Below, piece by piece: positions 24,132 through 32,674 of a stretch of 64,000 bases of DNA. The stretch is from Alsobacter metallidurans (GTDB lineage Bacteria > Pseudomonadota > Alphaproteobacteria > Rhizobiales > Beijerinckiaceae): the NCBI RefSeq assembly GCF_014636935.1, contig NZ_BMES01000001.1, forward strand, positions 723,383-787,382, written 5' to 3'. The position numbers and the translations under genes were made by a program. How positions within the stretch are numbered: position 1 is the stretch's first letter; each line of letters starts with the position of its first letter. Under the pieces are notes generated by a model. That model was not told the DNA's origin. It ran no database searches and saw nothing but the letters and a program-made list of their open reading frames with translations.

Positions 24132-24899
24132 ATGAAATCGAACCGTCGATTTCTTGTCTCGCCGGCGCTCGCGCGGCTCGCCCGCAAGGAGCGCGGCATC
24201 TCTGACCGCTCGGTCATTGGTTATTTTCCCGGCCAGTCCGACCGCCAGCAGGCGGTGGAGATCGGCCAGCAGAGCAGCACGCTGGTGCTGATCACGCGCG
24301 ACGGCGAAGGTCCCTCGAACGAGGAGCGTTTTGACGTTCCCCGCCGCCATGCCGAAGCGCTGCTGGAATCCTGCGCGGCGCGCATCGGCTTCGAGCGCAC
24401 CCGCATGGATGCGGGCGGCCGCATGGTGCAACTCACCCGCCTGCTCACGTCCCAGCCCGTTGAGCTGATCGACGTCGAGTTCGCGGAGGGCGAGGACGTG
24501 ACGCGCTTCTGGCCGCCGGCCTGGTTCGGACCGGAAGTGACCGAGGACGAGACCTGGAGCGACCGCTCGCTGGCCATGGAGGGTCTGCCCAACAAGTCGA
24601 CCCCGCAAGCCAACGAAACCGCGTTGAGCGCATTCCTGGACGATATCGAAGGCATCGGAGCCCTGCAGCGCTTTGCGACCCGCGACGGCGAACGCCGCCC
24701 GACCGCCCCAGAGCGCCCGGCCGCGCAGGACCGCGCGACGGCCGCTTCCGAGCGTTCCGGCGCGGAGCGGCCCGCCGCGGAACGGCCTGCGCCGGAGCGT
24801 CCCGCCTCGGAGCGCTCGGCGGCAGAGCGCCGTGAGGCGCGGTCGCCCAACGTAGTGGCGGCCCCCTTCGCGCCGCGCACGGCGGGTGCGGAGGCCTGA
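24132..24899 (+). CDS. Degenerate CYTH-domain (triphosphate tunnel) protein with Pro/Glu/Arg/Ala repeat tail
   Basis: The 255-residue protein aligns along residues 1-155 with bacterial CYTH proteins. The N-terminal NRRFLVSP corresponds to ExERKFLV, and VELIDVEFAEGEDVTRF with PPAWFGPEVTED followed by LAMEGLP matches the family's 'VEVEF...WFGEEVTED...LA...P' ending closely. The catalytic ExExK is lost (K-S-N-R-R), the basic strand residues (usually RLR) read AVEIG, and the LTxK lysine is replaced. It is therefore probably a non-catalytic binding protein. Residues from about 200 onward are low-complexity, built from repeats such as PAERPAPERPASERSAAERR. ATG at 24132 has GGAGAAGG upstream. It lies between two HWE kinases. 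Confidence 0.75.
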   Translation: MKSNRRFLVSPALARLARKERGISDRSVIGYFPGQSDRQQAVEIGQQSSTLVLITRDGEGPSNEERFDVPRRHAEALLESCAARIGFERTRMDAGGRMVQLTRLLTSQPVELIDVEFAEGEDVTRFWPPAWFGPEVTEDETWSDRSLAMEGLPNKSTPQANETALSAFLDDIEGIGALQRFATRDGERRPTAPERPAAQDRATAASERSGAERPAAERPAPERPASERSAAERREARSPNVVAAPFAPRTAGAEA

Positions 24900-24918
24900 G
24901 GCCTCCGGACGCCCCCAA

Positions 24919-26982
24919 CTATCGGGCGATGGCGGCGAGCGGGATTGTCGCCGTGAGGTGATAGCCGCCGTCTTTGAAGGCCGTCTCGTAGCTTCCGCCC
25001 ATTTCGTTCTCGATGCAGAGCCGCACCAGCCGGCTGCCGAACCCTGTGCCGGCCTCCGCGCCGGGGTCGCGGGCGCCGGTCTCCCGCCAGTCGAGCTGGA
25101 TGGCCTGGCCGGCGTCGATTTCGGACCAGCACACCGCCAAAGCCCCAGTGGGGCGCGACAGGCCGCCATACTTGGTAGCGTTCGTGGCGAGCTCGTGCAG
25201 CGTCAACGACAGCGACACCACCGAGCGCGGCCCCACGCGGACGGGTGGGCCGCTCAGCGCAGTGCGGGTGAAATCGGGCCCGTCATTCGCCAGGAGCGAC
25301 GTGCGCAGCACCGCTTCCAGCGTCGAACCCCGCCACTCCGATTCGCTCAGCAGCTCGTGCGAACGCGCCAGCGCCATGATGCGGCCCGTGAGGGCGTCGC
25401 GGAACTGCTTTGGCGAGGACGTCGAGTTCAGCGTCTGGTGAACGAGGGACTGGACCACCGCGAGCGTGTTCTTCACACGGTGGTTCAATTCGGCGATCAG
25501 CAACGCCTGGTGTTCGGAGGCGCGCCGCTCTTCGGTGACGTCCAGCACCACCCGCACCGCATAAGCGAAAGCGCCATCCGAGCAGACGGCCGCGCTGAAC
25601 ACGCGTCCCCACCGCAGTTCGCCATCAAGGCGGCGGAACCGCTTCTCGACCACATAGGCCGGGCGGGCGCGGTCGCGTTGCTGGGCGAAGTTGAGGAGGT
25701 CGTCCCGCAGGTCGTCCTCATCGCTCAAGTCCTGGAAGCGCCGCCCGATCATGTCCTCGCGCTCTCGGCCGGTGATGCGGCACAGCGCGTCGTTCACCGC
25801 GATGAAGCGGCCGTCACGATCGATTTCGCCGATGCCGACGCTGGCGTTCTCGTAGGTGGCGCGTAGCCGTCGCTCGCCGTCCTCGGCCGAACGCAGGGCG
25901 AAGTCGCGCTGCGACGCGCGCGTCTTGAGCTCCTCTGCGGTGGTCATCAGGGCGGCCGAAATCTCCTGCACTTCGGCGATGGACGACGGGGCCGGCCAGG
26001 CCGGAGCCTCGGAGTTGAGCGTCGCAGCCGCGGACGCCACGGCCTGGATCGGACGCGAGAGCCGGCGCCCATACGCGAACGCAAAAGCGAGCGAGCCCGC
26101 CAGACCGAGCCCGGTGAGCGCCGCGACGCCGCCCAGCGCCTTGCGCAGGGGAGCCTCGAGCGACGCCCTGGTCACCGACACGGACACGCGCCAGGGCGCA
26201 TTTGCGGTGCGCTCGGACAGCGTGAGCACGTCCGCGCCGTCCAGCGTCACTCCTCTCCACATGGTTTTGCCAGCCGCCGCGTTGGCCTGGAACGAAGCCG
26301 AGGCCGTCGACCCGACATAACGCTCTGGCTGGCGCGAGCGCGCCACGACCTTGTTCACGCCGTCCGTCACCGAAACGATCCAGTCGGGCGGCATGTCAGC
26401 GAGCCGCAAGGCCGCCGTGATGGCGTCCGGCGCGGCCGCAACGTTGATCGTGTAGTCCGAGCGACCGTTCACCGTGATGGGGATAACCACCATCACGAAT
26501 TGTGTTTTGGTCACGGAGCCCTCGAACAGGTCCGATATGACCGGCTTGCCAGTCCCCATGGCCCGGTCCGCCGCGTCTTTGATGGCCGGGTTGTTGCCTA
26601 CCGGGAGCGGCGCGCCCCAGGGCAATTCGGTGATGAACACCAGGCGGCCGTCCGCGTTACGCACGGCGATCACCGGAGACCGGCCAGGAAGGATTCGCTG
26701 CGCCTGTGCATGCAGAGTCGCGAAATCGCCGATCGCCACGGCGGGCGACGTCGCCAGGGCTTGCAGCGTGGCGACAAGAAACTCGAATTCGCGGTCGAGA
26801 TTCCGCGCCAGCGACCGGGCGATCTGCTGCGCCTGTTCCTCGAGCCGGGCCCGCTCGGCGTTCGCCAGTCCGATGGACGCGATCAACCCCGCTAGCGCGA
26901 TCGGGATCACGATCGCCAACCCGAATATCGCGAGATGAACCGCGATCGAGAAACGTCGTCGGAAAAAGGTTGGCGTCGTCAT
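24919..26982 (-). CDS. HWE-family sensor histidine kinase with dCache-like and PAS domains
   Basis: The 687-residue protein has a first membrane helix near 15-35, an extracytoplasmic dCache-like domain (about 40-270), a second helix (about 275-300), a HAMP-like linker, a PAS domain (about 355-480; NASVGIGEIDRDGRFIAVND, then GREREDMIGRRFQDL) and an HWE kinase. The phosphoacceptor is His501 in LNHRVKNTLAVVQS; the N box is HELATNATKYGGLS and the WxE element is LDWRETGA. ATG at 26982 was chosen over one 16 codons upstream. Its 3' end faces the CYTH-like gene, 19 bp away. No response regulator is adjacent. The signal and partner are unknown. Confidence 0.88.
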   Translation of the reverse strand: MTTPTFFRRRFSIAVHLAIFGLAIVIPIALAGLIASIGLANAERARLEEQAQQIARSLARNLDREFEFLVATLQALATSPAVAIGDFATLHAQAQRILPGRSPVIAVRNADGRLVFITELPWGAPLPVGNNPAIKDAADRAMGTGKPVISDLFEGSVTKTQFVMVVIPITVNGRSDYTINVAAAPDAITAALRLADMPPDWIVSVTDGVNKVVARSRQPERYVGSTASASFQANAAAGKTMWRGVTLDGADVLTLSERTANAPWRVSVSVTRASLEAPLRKALGGVAALTGLGLAGSLAFAFAYGRRLSRPIQAVASAAATLNSEAPAWPAPSSIAEVQEISAALMTTAEELKTRASQRDFALRSAEDGERRLRATYENASVGIGEIDRDGRFIAVNDALCRITGREREDMIGRRFQDLSDEDDLRDDLLNFAQQRDRARPAYVVEKRFRRLDGELRWGRVFSAAVCSDGAFAYAVRVVLDVTEERRASEHQALLIAELNHRVKNTLAVVQSLVHQTLNSTSSPKQFRDALTGRIMALARSHELLSESEWRGSTLEAVLRTSLLANDGPDFTRTALSGPPVRVGPRSVVSLSLTLHELATNATKYGGLSRPTGALAVCWSEIDAGQAIQLDWRETGARDPGAEAGTGFGSRLVRLCIENEMGGSYETAFKDGGYHLTATIPLAAIAR

Positions 26983-27249
26983 CGCACCCGGTCCTGGATC
27001 AGCTTCGCGTGCACGGGGAGGCCGACGCAATCGGGAGCATCATAGCTTGAGCAATTCTGCTGGCAAATTTGATGGACGCCGCTTCCGCGTCCAACCTGCG
27101 ATGGGTGGAGATCGCTTCAGCGGCCGGATCCTCTCGCAATGGGGCGGGATCGTCGGATAAGCTCAGGGGCTTCCCATGTGGTCGCAAAGATAGTTTAATT
27201 ATGAACCATCTGGCGCAAAAGCCGGAGTGAACATCTGAGGGAGGACGCT

Positions 27250-28956
27250 ATGGTCGAAACCGCGCGGGCGATGGCGAGCGCCAAAATGCCGTGGCTCGAC
27301 CATTACCCGCCCAATGTTCCGGCCACCATAGACGTGGGCGCTGTGGGCACGCTGGTCGACATGTTTCGCGACAGCGTGCGCGATTTTGCGGGCCGCCCAG
27401 CGATCGAGAGCTTCGGGGTCCGCCTCAGCTACGGCCAACTCGGCGGGTTGTCAGACGCTATCGCGTCCTGGCTGCAGTCCATCGGTGCGCGCAAGGGTGA
27501 CCGCATCGCCATCATGATGCCGAACGTGGCGGCCTATCCGCCCACCCTGTTCGGGGTGCTGCTCGCCGGCTGCGCGGTGGTGAACGTCAACCCGCTCTAT
27601 ACCCCTCGCGAGCTGGCGCACCAGCTTAACGACTCGGGCGCGACTGTGTTGTTCGTGCTGGAAAATTTCGCCCACACGGTGGAGCAGGCGCTGCCGTCCA
27701 CGAAGCTCCAGCGCGTCGTCGTGGTCCGGCCGGGCGATCTGCTCGGTCTCAAGGGCAAGATCGTCGACATCGTCTCGCGCTACGTGAAAAAGGCCGTCGC
27801 ACCCTTCAAGCTGCCCACCATGACGACCTTCGCGGAGGTCGTGGCCACCGGCAAGGCGCGCGCGCTGCAACCCGTTGCGGTGGAGCCGGGCGACGTCGCC
27901 TTCCTGCAGTACACGGGCGGAACGACCGGCGTCTCCAAGGGCGCCACCCTGCTCCATCGGAACATCGCCGCCAACGTGGCGCAATGCGACGCCTGGATGC
28001 GGCCCTTCATGCGCGGCGACGACCAGATCATGGTGACGGCGCTGCCGCTCTATCACATCTTTGCGCTGACAGCCTGCTGCATGTTCATGTGCCGCATCGG
28101 CGCGTGCCAGCTCCTGATCACGAACCCGCGCGACATACCAGGATTGATCAAGACGCTGAAATCGCGGCCGTTCACCTGCATGGTGATGGTCAACACGCTC
28201 TACAACGCGCTGTTGAACCATCCCGACATCAAGACGGTCGACTTCTCCCACATGGCGTTTTCGGTGTCGGGCGGCATGGCTACCCAGCAGGCCGTCGCCA
28301 AGGCCTGGAAGGCTCTCACCGGCAAGCCGATCGTGGAAGGCTATGGCCTGTCCGAGACGTCGCCCGTGGTCTGCGCTAACCCGCTCGACCTGCAGGAGTT
28401 CTCGGGCACGATCGGTTACCCGGTTCCCTCCACCGAGGTGTCGATCCGCGGCCCCGACGGTCAGGAATGCGCAACCGGCATCCCGGGCGAGCTCTGCATC
28501 CGTGGGCCCCAGGTGATGGCTGGCTACTGGAACCGCCCCGACGAAACAGCCAAGGTAACCACGCCCGACGGCTTCTTCCGGTCCGGCGACATCGGCGTCC
28601 TGCAGGCCGACGGGCAGGTGCGGCTGGTGGACCGCATCAAGGACATGGTGCTCGTATCGGGGTTCAACGTGTACCCCAACGAGGTCGAAGACGTGTTGGC
28701 GTCGCACCCGGGCGTACTCGAATCCGCCGTGATCGGCGTCCCGGACGAGCACTCGGGCGAGGCCGTAGTCGCCTATGTGGTCAAGAAGGACCACGCTGTC
28801 ACGGCCGAGGCGATCCGGGCCTACTGCAAGGAAAACCTCACGCCCTACAAGGTCCCGCGTCGCATCGAGTTCGTGGACGCACTGCCCAAGACCAATGTCG
28901 GCAAGGTCTTGCGACGCGCCCTGCGGGACAGCGTCGCCGACAAGGCCGCTGGCTGA
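27250..28956 (+). CDS. Long-chain acyl-CoA ligase (FadD-like AMP-binding enzyme)
   Basis: The 568-residue enzyme has the AMP-binding motif QYTGGTTGVSKGA (about residues 218-230), the adenylate site GYGLSETSPVV, the hinge FFRSGDIGVLQADGQVRLVDRIKDM and the C-terminal catalytic lysine region LPKTNVGKVLRRALRD. The overall sequence closely follows long-chain fatty acid-CoA ligases. It activates a fatty acid to acyl-CoA with ATP. ATG at 27250 has GGGAGGA seven bases upstream. It is a single gene converging on the DUF2865 gene, which abuts its stop codon. No beta-oxidation genes are next to it. Confidence 0.9.
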   Translation: MVETARAMASAKMPWLDHYPPNVPATIDVGAVGTLVDMFRDSVRDFAGRPAIESFGVRLSYGQLGGLSDAIASWLQSIGARKGDRIAIMMPNVAAYPPTLFGVLLAGCAVVNVNPLYTPRELAHQLNDSGATVLFVLENFAHTVEQALPSTKLQRVVVVRPGDLLGLKGKIVDIVSRYVKKAVAPFKLPTMTTFAEVVATGKARALQPVAVEPGDVAFLQYTGGTTGVSKGATLLHRNIAANVAQCDAWMRPFMRGDDQIMVTALPLYHIFALTACCMFMCRIGACQLLITNPRDIPGLIKTLKSRPFTCMVMVNTLYNALLNHPDIKTVDFSHMAFSVSGGMATQQAVAKAWKALTGKPIVEGYGLSETSPVVCANPLDLQEFSGTIGYPVPSTEVSIRGPDGQECATGIPGELCIRGPQVMAGYWNRPDETAKVTTPDGFFRSGDIGVLQADGQVRLVDRIKDMVLVSGFNVYPNEVEDVLASHPGVLESAVIGVPDEHSGEAVVAYVVKKDHAVTAEAIRAYCKENLTPYKVPRRIEFVDALPKTNVGKVLRRALRDSVADKAAG

Positions 28957-29925
28957 TCAGCGCACGAAAGGCGAGGACAGAACGACCCGGGCCGGCGCGG
29001 CCGCAACCACCGGCGTCGCGGCGACCGCCGTCGCGGCGCTTTTAGCGACGGCGCTGCTGCTGAACGCCGCCGGCGCAGCCGATGCGGCCAGCGCGACCGC
29101 GGCGCTGCGGGACGCGACCACCACAATGCTGTTCGGCTCGCGCGGGCTGGCATACTCGAACCCCGAGTTCTTGGCGATCTCACGCCGAAATGAGAAGCCG
29201 AGCAGCCGGTCGGCGTCGCGCCGCTCATTCTTGCGCGTCTCCGCCGAGCCCTGGATGTCGCGCAACTGCGACGTCATGACCGGCCCGTCGCGACGGACCG
29301 AACCGGTGAACAGGGCGGCGCTCTGCTCGTTCACGACGATGTCGCCGCTCTTCAGGGTTGGGTCAGCCAGGAGCCGCTTGGCCCATTCCGCATAGGAGCC
29401 GGGCTTCTGGCAGCCGCAGGCCGGAATGCTGGCCTTGCGATAGGCGAAGGCGCTGGGCAGGTCCTTGTAAAGCCGGCCAGTGGCCCCGACCGCGAGGCTC
29501 ATGTCCTCGCCGCGGCTGCGATACACGTCCATCTGCGTTCCCGGGCATACGAACGAGCACATCTCGGCGTCGCTCTTTCCGTCCTGCGCCTTCGCGCCCA
29601 GCGGGAAATAGAAGCCGTCGCAGGCCCGGACGCAGAAGCCCGCTCCGCCAGAATGAACCGAAACGACGCGCGCTGCGCCCTCGCGGGTCGGAGCGTCGAC
29701 CCGTGTCAACGGCCGCCTCTCTGACGTGCGCCGGGAAGACGGAACCTCCCAGGCCGGAATGGACACTGGTGGAAGCGGCGCGTACGCGCGGACCTGCGGG
29801 TGCGAAGGCGCCCTTCCGAACAACATCTCGAAAAGGCCGGCCGCTTGCGCGGGGCCGGCCAAAGCGCCGCTGAGCCACGTGGCGGCGGCAAGGACGAGAG
29901 ACGGCACGAAACGACGACGAAGCAC
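28957..29925 (-). CDS. DUF2865-containing exported protein
   Basis: The 322-residue protein starts with a signal peptide (LRRRFVPSLVLAAATWLSG... cleaved near AQAA). Its central part (about 105-225) has the cysteine-rich DUF2865 pattern: GGAGFCVRACDGFYFPLG, EMCSFVCPGTQMDVYRSRG and IPACGCQKPGSYAEW, giving about seven cysteines that probably form disulfides. The C-terminal third is Ala/Val-rich low complexity. GTG at 29925 has GGGAG eight bases upstream; an earlier in-frame start at 29970 lacks one. DUF2865 proteins are common in Rhizobiales; their function is unknown. The gene ends one base after the acyl-CoA ligase stop. Confidence 0.82.
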   Translation of the reverse strand: MLRRRFVPSLVLAAATWLSGALAGPAQAAGLFEMLFGRAPSHPQVRAYAPLPPVSIPAWEVPSSRRTSERRPLTRVDAPTREGAARVVSVHSGGAGFCVRACDGFYFPLGAKAQDGKSDAEMCSFVCPGTQMDVYRSRGEDMSLAVGATGRLYKDLPSAFAYRKASIPACGCQKPGSYAEWAKRLLADPTLKSGDIVVNEQSAALFTGSVRRDGPVMTSQLRDIQGSAETRKNERRDADRLLGFSFRREIAKNSGFEYASPREPNSIVVVASRSAAVALAASAAPAAFSSSAVAKSAATAVAATPVVAAAPARVVLSSPFVR

Positions 29926-30277
29926 GCAAAAGCTCCCGCAAAACTGATTCCGGTGTGCCACACGGCCCACAGCCGTGCAGCCTTTACCAAATGTTAACCC
30001 TAACGGCTATGCCCGTGCGCATGCGCGCAAAAATTGCAAAGCGCATCGGGACACGCGAGGTCGCCACGAGGATCTCGGGATTTTGTTCAAAGGCGGGACG
30101 CAGCCGCCGAACCGAGGTCCCGGATCAGAACGAAGCCTTCCGGAATGGATCGCTTCGAAACGGCGGAAGGCAGCGCGGGGCTCGTTAACGCTGGCGGGAA
30201 GAAGTCTCGCGGCCGCAACAACCGGGAATTGTATCGCGCGCATTGTGCCGCGCGACCGACGAGAAGGGCGGAGAACC
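29926..30277. other. Intergenic region between DUF2865 and the carrier-protein cluster
   Basis: This 352-bp stretch separates divergent genes and must hold the promoters for both. I see no convincing open frame with a ribosome site. It holds a short inverted repeat, CCTTCCG (30138-30144) against CGGAAGG (30165-30171), and a GGAG at 30270-30273 that serves the carrier protein at 30278. No clear -35/-10 pair stands out. Confidence 0.5.
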
Positions 30278-30541
30278 ATGAGCGAGGCGATCAGGAACAC
30301 CATCGTGGCCATCATCGTGGAGGCAGGCCGTCTCCCGGTCGCGGCTGAAACGCTGACGGACGACGCCGATCTCTATCAGGCCGGGCTCACGTCCTTCGCG
30401 TCCGTGCAGCTCATGCTCGCCATCGAGGACCGATTCGGCGTCGAGTTCCCGGACCGCTATCTCAACCGCCGCTCCTTCGCGAGCATCGCTTCCATTCGCG
30501 CGGTGGTGAGCGAACTCCTGACCGAAAGGGAGGCGGCCTGA
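30278..30541 (+). CDS. Acyl/peptidyl carrier protein
   Basis: The 87-residue protein has the four-helix carrier fold. The phosphopantetheine site is Ser39 in AGLTSFASVQLMLAIE, where the usual DSL is replaced by LTS. This variant is typical of the carrier proteins that partner amino acid:[carrier protein] ligases rather than of fatty-acid AcpP. It is acidic before the site (DDADLYQAG) and helix 3 follows as RSFASIASIRAVVSELL. ATG at 30278 follows GGAG closely. Its stop overlaps the acyl-CoA dehydrogenase start (TGATG, 30539-30543), so it is co-translated with the cluster. It should carry the amino acid loaded by the SerRS-like ligase encoded two genes later. Confidence 0.87.
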   Translation: MSEAIRNTIVAIIVEAGRLPVAAETLTDDADLYQAGLTSFASVQLMLAIEDRFGVEFPDRYLNRRSFASIASIRAVVSELLTEREAA

Positions 30542-31758
30542 TGGGTTATCAGAGCCCCTCGGCTTTGCTTGAAGCCGCTCTCCCTGACGACGAGCAGCGC
30601 AGGCTTGGCCTGATGCTCCGCGCCCGCCGCGTGGCCGACATCGCGGCCCGGCACGCCGACGCGGTGGATCGCGCCGCCCGCTTTCCCGCGGAGGCCGTCG
30701 CCGCCATGCGCTCCGAAGGCCTTCTCGGGCTCATGATCCCGGTGGAATTCGGCGGCGACGGCGCGACGCTCGGCGAAACAGCGGCGGTCTGCGGCGTGGT
30801 CGCCCAGGGCTGCTCGTCCGCCGCCATGATCTTCGCCATGCACCAGATCAAGGCTTCGAGCCTGATCACGCATGGCATGGACAGCCCCTGGCACCGCTCC
30901 TTCATGCGGCGCGTCGCGACCGAGCAGCTGCTGATCGCCTCGGCGACCACGGAGGCCGGCATCGGCGGCGACCTGCGCAACTCCATCTGCGCCATCGCGC
31001 AGGATGGCGGGCTGTTTCGCCTCGGCAAGGACGCGAGCGTGATCAGCTACGGCCCGCAAGCCGACGCCATCATGGTGACGGCCCGCCGTAACCCGGATGC
31101 GCCTTCGTCCGACCAGATGATGGCCGTGTTCGCGAAGGACCAGTACACGCTGGAGCAGACCGGCGGCTGGGACACGCTCGGCATGCGTGGCACCTGCTCG
31201 GCCGGCTTCCGCTTCGAGGGCGCGGCGCCGGTGGAGCAGATCCTGCCCAAGCCTTTTGCAGAAATCGCGGCGCAATCCATGCTGGTCCACTCGCACCTGC
31301 TCTGGGGCGCGGTGTGGCAGGGCATCGCGGGCGCCGCGCTCTCGCGCGCCCAGGCCTTTGTGCGCGCTGACGCCCGCCGTCGGCCGGACGTGACGCCTCC
31401 CGGCGCGCTCCATCTCGCGGAGGCGGTCGGCAAGCTTCAGTCGCTCCAGTCCACTCTGGCGAGCGCCCTGCGCCGCTATGAGCGCGCCCGGCGCGACCAG
31501 GATGAGCTCTCCTCCATGGGCTTCGCGGTGGCGATCAACACCGTGAAGCTGGTCGCCTCCCGCACCGCCGTGGAGGTCTGCCAGGCCGCCATGCAGATCG
31601 CCGGCATCCAGGGCTACCGCAACGATGGGCCCTACAGCGTCGGCCGCTTCCTCCGCGACGCCATGTCGGCGCCGCTCATGATCAGCAACGACCGCATCGC
31701 CGGGAACACAGCCACGATGCTGCTGGTGTCCCGCCTCGAAACCGATTTGGCAGGGTGA
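30541..31758 (+). CDS. Acyl-CoA dehydrogenase family flavoprotein of the carrier-protein cluster
   Basis: The 405-residue protein has the three-part acyl-CoA dehydrogenase layout: an N-terminal helical domain with [25 protein letters not shown], a central beta domain with [11 protein letters not shown] and [16 protein letters not shown] (the 'W.LGMR.T.S' motif), and a C-terminal helical domain with [33 protein letters not shown] catalytic Glu in the usual MCAD position is not obvious. Relatives dehydrogenate carrier-bound aminoacyl groups in antibiotic pathways (prolyl-carrier oxidases), so here an aminoacyl-carrier is a likely substrate. It overlaps the ligase gene at its end. Confidence 0.85.
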   Translation: MGYQSPSALLEAALPDDEQRRLGLMLRARRVADIAARHADAVDRAARFPAEAVAAMRSEGLLGLMIPVEFGGDGATLGETAAVCGVVAQGCSSAAMIFAMHQIKASSLITHGMDSPWHRSFMRRVATEQLLIASATTEAGIGGDLRNSICAIAQDGGLFRLGKDASVISYGPQADAIMVTARRNPDAPSSDQMMAVFAKDQYTLEQTGGWDTLGMRGTCSAGFRFEGAAPVEQILPKPFAEIAAQSMLVHSHLLWGAVWQGIAGAALSRAQAFVRADARRRPDVTPPGALHLAEAVGKLQSLQSTLASALRRYERARRDQDELSSMGFAVAINTVKLVASRTAVEVCQAAMQIAGIQGYRNDGPYSVGRFLRDAMSAPLMISNDRIAGNTATMLLVSRLETDLAG

Positions 31759-31763
31759 ACCCG

Positions 31764-32672
31764 ATGGACGCACAAGTCGCATTGATCGATCAGCTCTTCG
31801 ACGCCGGCCTCCTGATCGAGACGGGCGTGGACGGATTGTATGGCCGCAGTGGCCAGTTCGAGGACGTGATCTCCCGCTTCGACGCGCTGATCACCTCCTT
31901 CGGCCGCGAGGACAAGGCGGAGGTCATCCGCTTTCCGCCCGGCATGAACCGCGCCCATTTCGAGAAGAGCGGCTACCTGAAGAGCTTTCCCCAGCTCGCC
32001 GGCACCGTGCATTGCTTCTGCGGCGACGACGGCGCGCATGCCGACCTGCTCCAGTGCCTGGGCGAGGGCAAGGATTGGTCCGCCAAGCAGGAGATGTCCG
32101 ATGTCGTCCTGACGCCGGCGGCCTGCTACCCGCTCTATCCGATGGCGGCCAAGCGCGGCGCGCTGCCCGAACATGGTCGCCTGTTCGACCTCATGTCCTA
32201 TTGCTTCCGGCACGAGCCCTCGCGCGATCCCGCCCGCATGCAGATGTTCCGCATGCGCGAATATGTTCGCATGGGCACGCAGGCCGAGGTTCTGGCCTTC
32301 CGCGAGACCTGGCTGCAGCGCGGCCGGGAGCTGATCTCGATGCTCGAACTGCCTTTCGAGGTGGACGTCGCCAACGACCCGTTCTTCGGCCGCGCCGGAC
32401 GCATGATGAAGAACAGCCAGCGCGACCAGGGACTGAAGTTCGAGCTGCTGGTGCCGGTGAACAGCACCGTGTCGCCGACCGCATGCCTGAGCTTCAACTA
32501 CCATCAGGACCACTTCGGCCAGACGTGGGGTCTCAAGACCGCCGCCGGCGAGGTCGCGCACACGGCGTGCGTGGGCTTCGGCATGGAGCGGGTCGCGCTG
32601 GCGCTGTTCCGCCACCACGGCGTCGACGTCCAGGCCTGGCCGCGCTCGCTGCGCCGCGTGCTGTGGGGCTGA
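31764..32672 (+). CDS. Amino acid:[carrier protein] ligase (SerRS-like, no tRNA arm)
   Basis: The 302-residue protein is a class II synthetase catalytic core resembling archaeal-type SerRS but without the N-terminal coiled-coil tRNA-binding arm. Motif 2 is [20 protein letters not shown] and motif 3 is [13 protein letters not shown]. Cysteines at HCFCGDD and HTACVGF together with the motif-2 Glu fit the zinc-binding set of this family. Known homologues in Bradyrhizobium and Agrobacterium adenylate glycine or alanine and transfer it to the phosphopantetheine of a small carrier protein. ATG at 31764 was chosen; a GTG at 31755 overlaps the previous stop. It lies between the dehydrogenase and DUF1839 genes. 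Confidence 0.9.
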   Translation: MDAQVALIDQLFDAGLLIETGVDGLYGRSGQFEDVISRFDALITSFGREDKAEVIRFPPGMNRAHFEKSGYLKSFPQLAGTVHCFCGDDGAHADLLQCLGEGKDWSAKQEMSDVVLTPAACYPLYPMAAKRGALPEHGRLFDLMSYCFRHEPSRDPARMQMFRMREYVRMGTQAEVLAFRETWLQRGRELISMLELPFEVDVANDPFFGRAGRMMKNSQRDQGLKFELLVPVNSTVSPTACLSFNYHQDHFGQTWGLKTAAGEVAHTACVGFGMERVALALFRHHGVDVQAWPRSLRRVLWG

Positions 32673-32674
32673 TC

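Noticed and set aside
24732..24850. DNA tandem repeat or CRISPR-like array
   Set aside because: The repetition reflects coding for PAERP/SERS-type residues within the CYTH-like protein. Units are short and irregular, with no spacer structure. No CRISPR array was seen anywhere.
31764..32672. Seryl-tRNA synthetase
   Set aside because: The catalytic motifs fit, but the tRNA-binding coiled-coil arm is missing, and the gene lies with a carrier protein, dehydrogenase and DUF1839. This matches amino acid:[carrier protein] ligases instead.
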